From Macrothele yani (taxonomy: Eukaryota; Arthropoda; Arachnida; Araneae; Macrothelidae), in the NCBI GenBank assembly GCA_039090855.1, contig CM077034.1, positions 15,793,219 to 15,857,218 on the forward strand: DNA of 64,000 nt, given 5' to 3'. This document shows positions 1 through 15,400 of the stretch, piece by piece. A program made the position numbers and the translations under genes. The notes below the pieces were generated by a model, which saw nothing but the letters and a program-made list of their open reading frames with translations, was not told where the DNA came from and ran no database searches. The first letter of the stretch is position 1. Each line of letters opens with the position of its first letter.

Positions 1-2974
1 CCTGTGTCCTGAGCTTTGACCCCATTTCGATGATACTAAACAGAATTGGTTCAGTTTACCTCCGGAACAACATACTAAATTTTTGTAGCAATACAAACAT
101 GTTTAGTCAAGTTATGAGGATAATGGCTGTTGAATAAATCTCGCTCCTGTGTCCTGACCTTTGACCCCATTTCGATTATACTAAACAGAATTGGTTCAGT
201 TTACCTCCGGAACAACATACTAAACTATTGTAGCAATACAAACATGTTTAGTCAAGTTATGAGGATAATGGCTGTTGAATAAATCTCGCTCCTGTGTCCT
301 GAGCTTTGACATCATTTCGATGATACTAAACAGAATTGGTTCAGTTTACCTCCGGAACAACATACTAAAGTTTTGTAGCAATACAAACATGTTTAGTCAA
401 GTTATGAGGATAATGGCTGTTGAATAAATCTCGCTCCTGTGTCCTGAGCTTTGACCCCATTTCGATGATACTAAACAGAATTGGTTCAGTTTACCTCCGG
501 AACAACATACTAAAGTTTTGTAGCAATACAAACATGTTTAGTCAAGTTATGAGGATAATGGCTGTTGAATAAATCTCGCTCCTGTGTCCTGAGCTTTGAC
601 CCCATTTCGATGATACTAAACAGAATTGGTTCAGTTTACCTCCGGAACAACATACTAAAGTTTTGTAGCAATACAAACATGTTTAGTCAAGTTATGAGGA
701 TAATGGCTGTTGAATAAATCTCGCTCCTGTGTCCTGAGCTTTGAACCCATTTCGATGATACTAAACAGAATTGGTTCAGTTTACCTCCGGAACAACATAC
801 TAAAGTTTTGTAGCAATACAAACATGTTTAGTCAAGTTATGAGGATAATGGCTGTTGAATAAATCTCGCTCCTGTGTCCTGAGCTTTGACCCCATTTCGA
901 TGATACTAAACAGAATTGGTTCAGTTTACCTCCGGAACAACATACTAAAGTTTTGTAGCAATACAAACATGTTTAGTCAAGTTATGAGGATAATGGCTGT
1001 TGAATAAATCTCGCTCCTGTGTCCTGAGCTTTGACCCCATTTCGATGATACTAAACAGAATTGGTTCAGTTTACCTCCGGAACAATATACTAAAGTTTTG
1101 TAGCAATACAAACATGTTTAGTCAAGTTATGAGGATAATGGCTGTTGAATAAATCTCGCTCCTGTGTCCTGAGCTTTGACCCCGTTTCGATGATACTAAA
1201 CAGAATTGGTTCAGTTTACCTCCGGAACAACATACTAAAGTTTTGTAGCAATACAAACATGTTTAGTCAAGTTATGAGGATAATGGCTGTTGAATAAATC
1301 TCGCTCCTGTGTCCTGACCTTTGACCCCATTTCGATGATACTAAACAGAATTGGTTCAGTTTACCTCCGGAACAACATACTAAAGTTTTGTAGCAATACA
1401 AACATGTTTAGTCAAGTTATGAGGATAATGGCTGTTGAATAAATCTCGCTCCTGTGTCCTGAGCTTTGAACCCATTTCGATGATACTAAACAGAATTGGT
1501 TCAGTTTACCTCCGGAACAACATACTAAAGTTTTGTAGCAATACAAACATGTTTAGTCAAGTTATGAGGATAATGGCTGTTGAATAAATCTCGCTCCTGT
1601 GTCCTGAGCTTTGACCCCATTTCGATGATACTAAACAGAATTGGTTCAGTTTACCTCCGGAACAACATACTAAAGTTTTGTAGCAATACAAACATGTTTA
1701 GTCAAGTTATGAGGATAATGGCTGTTGAATAAATCTCGCTCCTGTGTCCTGAGCTTTGACCCCATTTCGATGATACTAAACAGAATTGGTTCAGTTTACG
1801 TCCGGAACAACATACTAAAGTTTTGTAGCAATACAAACATGTTTAGTCAAGTTATGAGGATAATGGCTGTTGAATAAATCTCGCTCCTGTGTCCTGAGCT
1901 TTGACCCCATTTCGATGATACTAAACAGAATTGGTTCAGTTTACCTCCGGAACAACATACTAAAGTTTTGTAGCAATACAAACATGTTTAGTCAAGTTAT
2001 GAGGATAATGGCTGTTGAATAAATCTCGCTCCTGTGTCCTGACCTTTGACCCCATTTCGATGATACTAAACAGAATTGGTTCAGTTTACCTCCGGAACAA
2101 CATACTAAATTTTTGTAGCAATACAAACATGTTTAGTCAAGTTATGAGGATAATGGCTGTTGAATAAATCTCGCTCCTGTGTCCTGACCTTTGACCCCAT
2201 TTCGATTATACTAAACAGAATTGGTTCAGTTTACCTCCGGAACAGCATACTAAACTATTGTAGCAATACAAACATGTTTAGTCAAGTTATGAGGATAATG
2301 GCTGTTGAATAAATCTCGCTCCTGTGTCCTGAGCTTTGACATCATTTCGATGATACTAAACAGAATTGGTTCAGTTTACCTCCGGAACAACATACTAAAG
2401 TTTTGTAGCAATACAAACATGTTTAGTCAAGTTATGAGGATAATGGCTGTTGAATAAATCTCGCTCCTGTGTCCTGAGCTTTGACCCCATTTCGATGATA
2501 CTAAACAGAATTGGTTCAGTTTACCTCCGGAACAACATACTAAAGTTTTGTAGCAATACAAACATGTTTAGTCAAGTTATGAGGATAATGGCTGTTGAAT
2601 AAATCTCGCTCCTGTGTCCTGAGCTTTGACCCCATTTCGATGATACTAAACAGAATTGGTTCAGTTTACCTCCGGAACAACATACTAAAGTTTTGTAGCA
2701 ATACAAACATGTTTAGTCAAGTTATGAGGATAATGGCTGTTGAATAAATCTCGCTCCTGTGTCCTGAGCTTTGACCCCATTTCGATGATACTAAACAGAA
2801 TTGGTTCAGTTTACCTCCGGAACAACATACTAAAGTTTTGTAGCAATACAAACATGTTTAGTCAAGTTATGAGGATAATGGCTGTTGAATAAATCTCGCT
2901 CCTGTGTCCTGAGCTTTGACCCCATTTCGATGATACTAAACAGAATTGGTTCAGTTTACCTCCGGAACAACATA

Positions 2975-4390
2975 CTAAAGTTTTTTTGCAATAGAAGCAT
3001 TTTTAGTCAAGTTATGAGGATAATGGCTGTGGAAAAAACCTCGCTCCTGCGCCCTGACCTTTGAACCCATCTCGATTATATTAAAAAGAAATGGTTCAAT
3101 ATACCTCCAGAACAGCATACTAAAGTTTTGTCGCAATAGAAGCATTTTTAGTCAAGTTATGAGGATAATGGCTGTGGAATAAATCTTGCTCCTGTGTCCT
3201 GAGCTTTGACCCCATTTCGATGATACTAAACAGAATTGGTTCAGTTTACCTCCGGAACAATATACTAAAGTTTTGTCGCAATACAAACATGTTTAGTCAA
3301 GTTATGAGGATAATGGCTGTTGAATAAACCTGGCTCCTGTGCCCTGACCTTTGACCCCATCTCGATTATATTAAAAAGAATTGGTCCAATATACCTCCAC
3401 AACAGCATACTAAAGTTTTGTCGCAATAGAAGCATTTTTAGTCAAGTTATGAGGATAATGGCTGTGGAATAAATCTTGCTCCTGTGTCCTGAGCTTTGAC
3501 CCCATTTCGATGATACTAAACAGAATTGGTTCAGTATACCTCGGGAACTACATACTAAAGTTTTGTCGCAATACAAACATGTTTAGTCAAGTTATGAGGA
3601 TAATGGCTGTTGAATAAACCTGGCTCCTGTGCCCTGACCTTTGACCCCATCTCGATTATATTAAAAAGAATTGGTCCAATATACCTCCACAACAGCATAC
3701 TAAAGTTTTGTCGCAATAGAAGCATTTTTAGTCAAGTTATGAGGATAATGGCTGTGGAATAAATCTTGCTCCTGTGTCCTGAGCTTTGACCCCATTTCGA
3801 TGATACTAAACAGAATTGGTTCAGTATACCTCGGGAACTACATACTAAAGTTTTGTCGCAATACAAACATGTTTAGTCAAGTTATGAGGATAATGGCTGT
3901 TGAATAAACCTGGCTCCTGTGCCCTGACCTTTGACCCCATCTCGATTATATTAAAAGAATTGGTCCAATATACCTCCACAACAGCATACTAAAGTTTTGT
4001 CGCAATAGAAGCATTTTTAGTCAAGTTATGAGGATAATGGCTGTGGAATAAATCTTGCTCCTGTGTCCTGAGCTTTGACCCCATTTCGATGATACTAAAC
4101 AGAATTGGTTCAGTATACCTCGGGAACTACATACTAAAGTTTTGTCGCAATACAAACATGTTTAGTCAAGTTATGAGGATAATGGCTGTTGAATAAACCT
4201 GGCTCCTGCGCCCTGACCTTTGACCCCATCTCGATTATATTAAACAGAATTGGTCCAATATACCTCCACAACAGCATACTAAAGTTTTGTCGCAATAGAA
4301 GCATTTTTAGTCAAGTTATGAGGATAATGGCTGTGGAATAAATCTTGCTCCTGTGTCCTGAGCTTTGACCCCATTTCGATGATACTAAAC
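2975..4390. repeat. Dimeric (290-bp) higher-order block inside the type A array
   Basis: Here the two monomer subtypes alternate. One has CTCGATTATATTAAAAAGAA, CCACAACAGCATAC and GCATTTTTAG; the other has TTCGATGATACTAAACAGAA and ACATGTTTAG. A one-base deletion marks the copy at 3951, where TTAAAAGAAT replaces TTAAAAAGAAT. Confidence 0.85.
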
Positions 4391-5640
4391 AGAATTGGTT
4401 CAGTTTACCTCCGGAACAACATACTAAAGTTTTGTAGCAATACAAACATGTTTAGTCAAGTTATGAGGATAATGGCTGTTGAATAAATCTCGCTCCTGTG
4501 TCCTGAGCTTTGACCCCATTTCGATGATACTAAACAGAATTGGTTCAGTTTACCTCCGGAACAACATACTAAAGTTTTGTAGCAATACAAACATGTTTAG
4601 TCAAGTTATGAGGATAATGGCTGTTGAATAAATCTCGCTCCTGTGTCCTGAGCTTTGACCCCATTTCGATGATACTAAACAGAATTGGTTCAGTTTACCT
4701 CCGGAACAACATACTAAAGTTTTGTAGCAATACAAACATGTTTAGTCAAGTTATGAGGATAATGGCTGTTGAATAAATCTCGCTCCTGTGTCCTGAGCTT
4801 TGACCCCATTTCGATGATACTAAACAGAATTGGTTCAGTTTACCTCCGGAACAACATACTAAAGTTTTGTAGCAATACAAACATGTTTAGTCAAGTTATG
4901 AGGATAATGGCTGTTGAATAAATCTCGCTCCTGTGTCCTGAGCTTTGAACCCATTTCGATGATACTAAACAGAATTGGTTCAGTTTACCTCCGGAACAAC
5001 ATACTAAAGTTTTGTAGCAATACAAACATGTTTAGTCAAGTTATGAGGATAATGGCTGTTGAATAAATCTCGCTCCTGTGTCCTGAGCTTTGACCCCATT
5101 TCGATGATACTAAACAGAATTGGTTCAGTTTACCTCCGGAACAACATACTAAAGTTTTGTAGCAATACAAACATGTTTAGTCAAGTTATGAGGATAATGG
5201 CTGTTGAATAAATCTCGCTCCTGTGTCCTGAGCTTTGACCCCATTTCGATGATACTAAACAGAATTGGTTCAGTTTACCTCCGGAACAACATACTAAAGT
5301 TTTGTAGCAATACAAACATGTTTAGTCAAGTTATGAGGATAATGGCTGTTGAATAAATCTCGCTCCTGTGTCCTGAGCTTTGACCCCATTTCGATGATAC
5401 TAAACAGAATTGGTTCAGTTTACCTCCGGAACAACATACTAAACTATTGTAGCAATACAAACATGTTTAGTCAAGTTATGAGGATAATGGCTGTTGAATA
5501 AATCTCGCTCCTGTGTCCTGAGCTTTGACATCATTTCGATGATACTAAACAGAATTGGTTCAGTTTACCTCCGGAACAACATACTAAAGTTTTGTAGCAA
5601 TACAAACATGTTTAGTCAAGTTATGAGGATAATGGCTGTT

Positions 5641-6790
5641 GAATAAACCTGGCTCCTGTGCCCTGACCTTTGACCCCATCTCGATTATATTAAAAAGAAT
5701 TGGTCCAATATACCTCCACAACAGCATACTAAAGTTTTGTCGCAATAGAAGCATTTTTAGTCAAGTTATGAGGATAATGGCTGTGGAATAAATCTTGCTC
5801 CTGTGTCCTGAGCTTTGACCCCATTTCGATGATACTAAACAGAATTGGTTCAGTTTACCTCCGGAACAATATACTAAAGTTTTGTCGCAATACAAACATG
5901 TTTAGTCAAGTTATGAGGATAATGGCTGTTGAATAAACCTGGCTCCTGTGCCCTGACCTTTGACCCCATCTCGATTATATTAAAAAGAATTGGTCCAATA
6001 TACCTCCACAACAGCATACTAAAGTTTTGTCGCAATAGAAGCATTTTTAGTCAAGTTATGAGGATAATGGCTGTGGAATAAATCTTGCTCCTGTGTCCTG
6101 AGCTTTGACCCCATTTCGATGATACTAAACAGAATTGGTTCAGTATACCTCGGGAACTACATACTAAAGTTTTGTCGCAATACAAACATGTTTAGTCAAG
6201 TTATGAGGATAATGGCTGTTGAATAAACCTGGCTCCTGTGCCCTGACCTTTGACCCCATCTCGATTATATTAAAAAGAATTGGTCCAATATACCTCCACA
6301 ACAGCATACTAAAGTTTTGTCGCAATAGAAGCATTTTTAGTCAAGTTATGAGGATAATGGCTGTGGAATAAATCTTGCTCCTGTGTCCTGAGCTTTGACC
6401 CCATTTCGATGATACTAAACAGAATTGGTTCAGTATACCTCGGGAACTACATACTAAAGTTTTGTCGCAATACAAACATGTTTAGTCAAGTTATGAGGAT
6501 AATGGCTGTTGAATAAACCTGGCTCCTGTGCCCTGACCTTTGACCCCATCTCGATTATATTAAAAGAATTGGTCCAATATACCTCCACAACAGCATACTA
6601 AAGTTTTGTCGCAATAGAAGCATTTTTAGTCAAGTTATGAGGATAATGGCTGTGGAATAAATCTTGCTCCTGTGTCCTGAGCTTTGACCCCATTTCGATG
6701 ATACTAAACAGAATTGGTTCAGTATACCTCGGGAACTACATACTAAAGTTTTGTCGCAATACAAACATGTTTAGTCAAGTTATGAGGATA
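5641..6790. repeat. Second dimeric block, duplicate of 2975-4390
   Basis: The block has the same alternating subtypes and carries the same one-base deletion at 6560, which is 2609 bp (18 monomers minus one base) from the copy at 3951. Sharing a private indel shows that a multi-monomer segment was duplicated, rather than single monomers converging. Confidence 0.8.
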
Positions 6791-9700
6791 ATGGCTGTTG
6801 AATAAATCTCGCTCCTGTGTCCTGAGCTTTGAACCCATTTCGATGATACTAAACAGAATTGGTTCAGTTTACCTCCGGAACAACATACTAAAGTTTTGTA
6901 GCAATACAAACATGTTTAGTCAAGTTATGAGGATAATGGCTGTTGAATAAATCTCGCTCCTGTGTCCTGAGCTTTGACCCCATTTCGATGATACTAAACA
7001 GAATTGGTTCAGTTTACCTCCGGAACAACATACTAAAGTTTTGTAGCAATACAAACATGTTTAGTCAAGTTATGAGGATAATGGCTGTTGAATAAATCTC
7101 GCTCCTGTGTCCTGAGCTTTGACCCCATTTCGATGATACTAAACAGAATTGGTTCAGTTTACCTCCGGAACAACATACTAAAGTTTTGTAGCAATACAAA
7201 CATGTTTAGTCAAGTTATGAGGATAATGGCTGTTGAATAAATCTCGCTCCTGTGTCCTGAGCTTTGACCCCATTTCGATGATACTAAACAGAATTGGTTC
7301 AGTTTACCTCCGAAAAACATACTAAACTATTGTAGCAATACAAACATGTTTAGTCAAGTTATGAGGATAATGGCTGTTGAATAAATCTCGCTCCTGTGTC
7401 CTGAGCTTTGACATCATTTCGATGATACTAAACAGAATTGGTTCAGTTTACCTCCGGAACAACATACTAAAGTTTTGTAGCAATACAAACATGTTTAGTC
7501 AAGTTATGAGGATAATGGCTGTTGAATAAATCTCGCTCCTGTGTCCTGAGCTTTGACCCCATTTCGATGATACTAAACAGAATTGGTTCAGTTTACCTCC
7601 GGAACAACATACTAAAGTTTTGTAGCAATACAAACATGTTTAGTCAAGTTATGAGGATAATGGCTGTTGAATAAATCTCGCTCCTGTGTCCTGACCTTTG
7701 ACCCCATTTCGATGATACTAAACAGAATTGGTTCAGTTTACCTCCGGAACAACATACTCAATTTTTGTAGCAATACAAACATGTTTAGTCAAGTTATGAG
7801 GATAATGGCTGTTGAATAAATCTCGCTCCTGTGTCCTGACCTTTGACCCCATTTCGATTATACTAAACAGAATTGGTTCAGTTTACCTCCGGAACAACAT
7901 ACTAAACTATTGTAGCAATACAAACATGTTTAGTCAAGTTATGAGGATAATGGCTGTTGAATAAATCTCGCTCCCGTGTCCTGAACTTTGACCCCATTTC
8001 GATGATACTAAACAGAATTGGTTCAGTTTACCTCCGGAACAACATACTAAAGTTTTGTAGCAATACAAACATGTTTAGTCAAGTTATGAGGATAATGGCT
8101 GTTGAATAAATCTCGCTCCTGTGTCCTGAGCTTTGACCCCATTTCGATGATACTAAACAGAATTGGTTCAGTTTACCTCCGGAACAACATACTGAAGTTT
8201 TGTAGCAATACAAACATGTTTAGTCAAGTTATGAGGATAATGGCTGTTGAATAAATCTCGCTCCTGTGTCCTGAGCTTTGACCCCATTTCGATGATACTA
8301 AACAGAATTGGTTCAGTTTACCTCCGGAACAACATACTAAAGTTTTGTAGCAATACAAACATGTTTAGTCAAGTTATGAGGATAATGGCTGTTGAATAAA
8401 TCTCGCTCCTGTGTCCTGAGCTTTGAACCCATTTCGATGATACTAAACAGAATTGGTTCAGTTTACCTCCGGAACAACATACTAAAGTTTTGTAGCAATA
8501 CAAACATGTTTAGTCAAGTTATGAGGATAACGGCTGTTGAATAAATCTCGCTCCTGTGTCCTGACCTTTGACCCCATTTCGATTATACTAAACAGAATTG
8601 GTTCAGTTTACCTCCGGAACAACATACTAAACTATTGTAGCAATACAAACATGTTTAGTCAAGTTATGAGGATAATGGCTGTTGAATAAATCTCGCTCCT
8701 GTGTCCTGAGCTTTGACATCATTTCGATGATACTAAACAGAATTGGTTCAGTTTACCTCCGGAACAACATACTAAAGTTTTGTAGCAATACAAACATGTT
8801 TAGTCAAGTTATGAGGATAATGGCTGTTGAATAAATCTCGCTCCTGTGTCCTGAGCTTTGACCCCATTTCGATGATACTAAACAGAATTGGTTCAGTTTA
8901 CCTCCGGAACAACATACTAAAGTTTTGTAGCAATACAAACATGTTTAGTCAAGTTATGAGGATAATGGCTGTTGAATAAATCTCGCTCCTGTGTCCTGAG
9001 CTTTGACCCCATTTCGATGATACTAAACAGAATTGGTTCAGTTTACCTCCGGAACAACATACTAAAGTTTTGTAGCAATACAAACATGTTTAGTCAAGTT
9101 ATGAGGATAATGGCTGTTGAATAAATCTCGCTCCTGTGTCCTGACCTTTGACCCCATTTCGATGATACTAAACAGAATTGGTTCAGTTTACCTCCGGAAC
9201 AACATACTAAAGTTTTGTAGCAATACAAACATGTTTAGTCAAGTTATGAGGATAATGGCTGTTGAATAAATCTCGCTCCTGTGTCCTGAGCTTTGAACCC
9301 ATTTCGATGATACTAAACAGAATTGGTTCAGTTTACCTCCGGAACAACATACTAAAGTTTTGTAGCAATACAAACATGTTTAGTCAATTTATGAGGATAA
9401 TGGCTGTTGAATAAATCTCGCTCCTGTGTCCTGAGCTTTGACCCCATTTCGATGATACTAAACAGAATTGGTTCAGTTTACCTCCGGAACAACATACTAA
9501 AGTTTTGTAGCAATACAAACATGTTTAGTCAAGTTATGAGGATAATGGCTGTTGAATAAATCTCGCTCCTGTGTCCTGAGCTTTGACCCCATTTCGATGA
9601 TACTAAACAGAATTGGTTCAGTTTACCTCCGGAACAACATACTAAAGTTTTGTAGCAATACAAACATGTTTAGTCAAGTTATGAGGATAATGGCTGTTGA

Positions 9701-12469
9701 ATAAATCTCGCTCCTGTGTCCTGAGCTTTGACCCCATTTCGATGATACTAAACAGAATTGGTTCAGTTTACCTCCGGAAAAACATACTAAACTATTGTAG
9801 CAATACAAACATGTTTAGTCAAGTTATGAGGATAATGGCTGTTGAATAAATCTCGCTCCTGTGTCCTGAGCTTTGACATCATTTCGATGATACTAAACAG
9901 AATTGGTTCAGTTTACCTCCGGAACAACATACTAAAGTTTTGTAGCAATACAAACATGTTTAGTCAAGTTATGAGGATAATGGCTGTTGAATAAATCTCG
10001 CTCCTGTGTCCTGAGCTTTGACCCCATTTCGATGATACTAAACAGAATTGGTTCAGTTTACCTCCGGAACAACATACTAAAGTTTTGTAGCAATACAAAC
10101 ATGTTTAGTCAAGTTATGAGGATAATGGCTGTTGAATAAATCTCGCTCCTGTGTCCTGACCTTTGACCCCATTTCGATGATACTAAACAGAATTGGTTCA
10201 GTTTACCTCCGGAACAACATACTCAATTTTTGTAGCAATACAAACATGTTTAGTCAAGTTATGAGGATAATGGCTGTTGAATAAATCTCGCTCCTGTGTC
10301 CTGACCTTTGACCCCATTTCGATTATACTAAACAGAATTGGTTCAGTTTACCTCCGGAACAACATACTAAACTATTGTAGCAATACAAACATGTTTAGTC
10401 AAGTTATGAGGATAATGGCTGTTGAATAAATCTCGCTCCTGTGTCCTGAGCTTTGACATCATTTCGATGATACTAAACAGAATTGGTTCAGTTTACCTCC
10501 GGAACAACATACTAAAGTTTTGTAGCAATACAAACATGTTTAGTCAAGTTATGAGGATAATGGCTGTTGAATAAATCTCGCTCCCGTGTCCTGAGCTTTG
10601 ACCCCATTTCGATGATACTAAACAGAATTGGTTCAGTTTACCTCCGGAACAACATACTAAAGTTTTGTAGCAATACAAACATGTTTAGTCAAGTTATGAG
10701 GATAATGGCTGTTGAATAAATCTCGCTCCTGTGTCCTGAGCTTTGACCCCATTTCGATGATACTAAACAGAATTGGTTCAGTTTACCTCCGGAACAACAT
10801 ACTGAAGTTTTGTAGCAATACAAACATGTTTAGTCAAGTTATGAGGATAATGGCTGTTGAATAAATCTCGCTCCTGTGTCCTGAGCTTTGACCCCATTTC
10901 GATGATACTAAACAGAATTGGTTCAGTTTACCTCCGGAACAACATACTAAAGTTTTGTAGCAATACAAACATGTTTAGTCAAGTTATGAGGATAATGGCT
11001 GTTGAATAAATCTCGCTCCTGTGTCCTGAGCTTTGAACCCATTTCGATGATACTAAACAGAATTGGTTCAGTTTACCTCCGGAACAACATACTAAAGTTT
11101 TGTAGCAATACAAACATGTTTAGTCAAGTTATCAGGATAATGGCTGTTGAATAAATCTCGCTCCTGTGTCCTGAGCTTTGACCCCATTTCGATGATACTA
11201 AACAGAATTGGTTCAGTTTACCTCCGGAACAACATACTAAACTATTGTAGCAATACAAACATGTTTAGTCAAGTTATGAGGATAATGGCTGTTGAATAAA
11301 TCTCGCTCCTGTGTCCTGAACTTTGACCCCATTTCGATGATACTAAACAGAATTGGTTCAGTTTACCTCCGGAACAACATACTAAAGTTTTGTAGCAATA
11401 CAAACATGTTTAGTCAAGTTATGAGGATAATGGCTGTTGAATAAATCTCGCTCCTGTGTCCTGAGCTTTGACCCCATTTCGATGATACTAAACAGAATTG
11501 GTTCAGTTTACCTCCGGAACAACATACTGAAGTTTTGTAGCAATACAAACATGTTTAGTCAAGTTATGAGGATAATGGCTGTTGAATAAATCTCGCTCCT
11601 GTGTCCTGAGCTTTGACCCCATTTCGATGATACTAAACAGAATTGGTTCAGTTTACCTCCGGAACAACATACTAAAGTTTTGTAGCAATACAAACATGTT
11701 TAGTCAAGTTATGAGGATAATGGCTGTTGAATAAATCTCGCTCCTGTGTCCTGAGCTTTGAACCCATTTCGATGATACTAAACAGAATTGGTTCAGTTTA
11801 CCTCCGGAACAACATACTAAAGTTTTGTAGCAATACAAACATGTTTAGTCAAGTTATGAGGATAATGGCTGTTGAATAAATCTCGCTCCTGTGTCCTGAC
11901 CTTTGACCCCATTTCGATTATACTAAACAGAATTGGTTCAGTTTACCTCCGGAACAACATACTAAAGTTTTGTAGCAATACAAACATGTTTAGTCAAGTT
12001 ATGAGGATAATGGCTGTTGAATAAATCTCGCTCCTGTGTCCTGAGCTTTGACATCATTTCGATGATACTAAACAGAATTGGTTCAGTTTACCTCCGGAAC
12101 AACATACTAAAGTTTTGTAGCAATACAAACATGTTTAGTCAAGTTATGAGGATAATGGCTGTTGAATAAATCTCGCTCCTGTGTCCTGAGCTTTGACCCC
12201 ATTTCGATGATACTAAACAGAATTGGTTCAGTTTACCTCCGGAACAACATACTAAAGTTTTGTAGCAATACAAACATGTTTAGTCAAGTTATGAGGATAA
12301 TGGCTGTTGAATAAATCTCGCTCCTGTGTCCTGAGCTTTGACCCCATTTCGATGATACTAAACAGAATTGGTTCAGTTTACCTCCGGAACAACATACTAA
12401 AGTTTTGTAGCAATACAAACATGTTTAGTCAAGTTATGAGGATAATGGCTGTTGAATAAATCTCGCTCC

Positions 12470-15400
12470 TGTGTCCTGACCTTTGACCCCATTTCGATGA
12501 TACTAAACAGAATTGGTTCAGTTTACCTCCGGAACAACATACTAAAGTTTTGTAGCAATACAAACATGTTTAGTCAAGTTATGAGGATAATGGCTGTTGA
12601 ATAAATCTCGCTCCTGTGTCCTGAGCTTTGACCCCATTTCGATGATACTAAACAGAATTGGTTCAGTTTACCTCCGGAACAACATACTAAAGTTTTGTAG
12701 CAATACAAACATGTTTAGTCAAGTTATGAGGATAATGGCTGTTGAATAAATCTCGCTCCTGTGTCCTGAGCTTTGACCCCATTTCGATGATACTAAACAG
12801 AATTGGTTCAGTTTACCTCCGGAACAACATACTAAAGTTTTGTAGCAATACAAACATGTTTAGTCAAGTTATGAGGATAATGGCTGTTGAATAAATCTCG
12901 CTCCTGTGTCCTGAGCTTTGACCCCATTTCGATGATACTAAACAGAATTGGTTCAGTTTACCTCCGGAACAACATACTAAAGTTTTGTAGCAATACAAAC
13001 ATGTTTAGTCAAGTTATGAGGATAATGGCTGTTGAATAAATCTCGCTCCTGTGTCCTGAGCTTTGACCCCATTTCGATGATACTAAACAGAATTGGTTCA
13101 GTTTACCTCCGGAACAACATACTAAAGTTTTGTAGCAATACAAACATGTTTAGTCAAGTTATGAGGATAATGGCTGTTGAATAAATCTCGCTCCTGTGTC
13201 CTGAGCTTTGACCCCATTTCGATGATACTAAACAGAATTGGTTCAGTTTACCTCCGGAACAACATACTAAAGTTTTGTAGCAATACAAACATGTTTAGTC
13301 AAGTTATGAGGATAATGGCTGTTGAATAAATCTCGCTCCTGTGTCCTGAGCTTTGACCCCATTTCGATGATACTAAACAGAATTGGTTCAGTTTACCTCC
13401 GGAACAACATACTAAAGTTTTGTAGCAATACAAACATGTTTAGTCAAGTTATGAGGATAATGGCTGTTGAATAAATCTCGCTCCTGTGTCCTGACCTTTG
13501 ACCCCATTTCGATGATACTAAACAGAATTGGTTCAGTTTACCTCCGGAACAACATACTAAAGTTTTGTAGCAATACAAACATGTTTAGTCAAGTTATGAG
13601 GATAATGGCTGTTGAATAAATCTCGCTCCTGTGTCCTGACCTTTGACCCCATTTCGATGATACTAAACAGAATTGGTTCAGTTTACCTCCGGAACAACAT
13701 ACTAAAGTTTTGTAGCAATACAAACATGTTTAGTCAAGTTATGAGGATAATGGCTGTTGAATAAATCTCGCTCCTGTGTCCTGAGCTTTGACCCCATTTC
13801 GATGATACTAAACAGAATTGGTTCAGTTTACCTCCGGAACAACATACTAAAGTTTTGTAGCAATACAAACATGTTTAGTCAAGTTATGAGGATAATGGCT
13901 GTTGAATAAATCTCGCTCCTGTGTCCTGAGCTTTGACCCCATTTCGATGATACTAAACAGAATTGGTTCAGTTTACCTCCGGAACAACATACTAAAGTTT
14001 TGTAGCAATACAAACATGTTTAGTCAAGTTATGAGGATAATGGCTGTTGAATAAATCTCGCTCCTGTGTCCTGAGCTTTGACCCCATTTCGATGATACTA
14101 AACAGAATTGGTTCAGTTTACCTCCGGAACAACATACTAAAGTTTTGTAGCAATACAAACATGTTTAGTCAAGTTATGAGGATAATGGCTGTTGAATAAA
14201 TCTCGCTCCTGTGTCCTGAGCTTTGACCCCATTTCGATGATACTAAACAGAATTGGTTCAGTTTACCTCCGGAACAACATACTAAAGTTTTGTAGCAATA
14301 CAAACATGTTTAGTCAAGTTATGAGGATAATGGCTGTTGAATAAATCTCGCTCCTGTGTCCTGAGCTTTGACCCCATTTCGATGATACTAAACAGAATTG
14401 GTTCAGTTTACCTCCGGAACAACATACTAAAGTTTTGTAGCAATACAAACATGTTTAGTCAAGTTATGAGGATAATGGCTGTTGAATAAATCTCGCTCCT
14501 GTGTCCTGAGCTTTGACCCCATTTCGATGATACTAAACAGAATTGGTTCAGTTTACCTCCGGAACAACATACTAAAGTTTTGTAGCAATACAAACATGTT
14601 TAGTCAAGTTATGAGGATAATGGCTGTTGAATAAATCTCGCTCCTGTGTCCTGAGCTTTGACCCCATTTCGATGATACTAAACAGAATTGGTTCAGTTTA
14701 CCTCCGGAACAACATACTAAAGTTTTGTAGCAATACAAACATGTTTAGTCAAGTTATGAGGATAATGGCTGTTGAATAAATCTCGCTCCTGTGTCCTGAG
14801 CTTTGACCCCATTTCGATGATACTAAACAGAATTGGTTCAGTTTACCTCCGGAACAACATACTAAAGTTTTGTAGCAATACAAACATGTTTAGTCAAGTT
14901 ATGAGGATAATGGCTGTTGAATAAATCTCGCTCCTGTGTCCTGAGCTTTGACCCCATTTCGATGATACTAAACAGAATTGGTTCAGTTTACCTCCGGAAC
15001 AACATACTAAAGTTTTGTAGCAATACAAACATGTTTAGTCAAGTTATGAGGATAATGGCTGTTGAATAAATCTCGCTCCTGTGTCCTGAGCTTTGACCCC
15101 ATTTCGATGATACTAAACAGAATTGGTTCAGTTTACCTCCGGAACAACATACTAAAGTTTTGTAGCAATACAAACATGTTTAGTCAAGTTATGAGGATAA
15201 TGGCTGTTGAATAAATCTCGCTCCTGTGTCCTGAGCTTTGACCCCATTTCGATGATACTAAACAGAATTGGTTCAGTTTACCTCCGGAACAACATACTAA
15301 AGTTTTGTAGCAATACAAACATGTTTAGTCAAGTTATGAGGATAATGGCTGTTGAATAAATCTCGCTCCTGTGTCCTGAGCTTTGACCCCATTTCGATGA

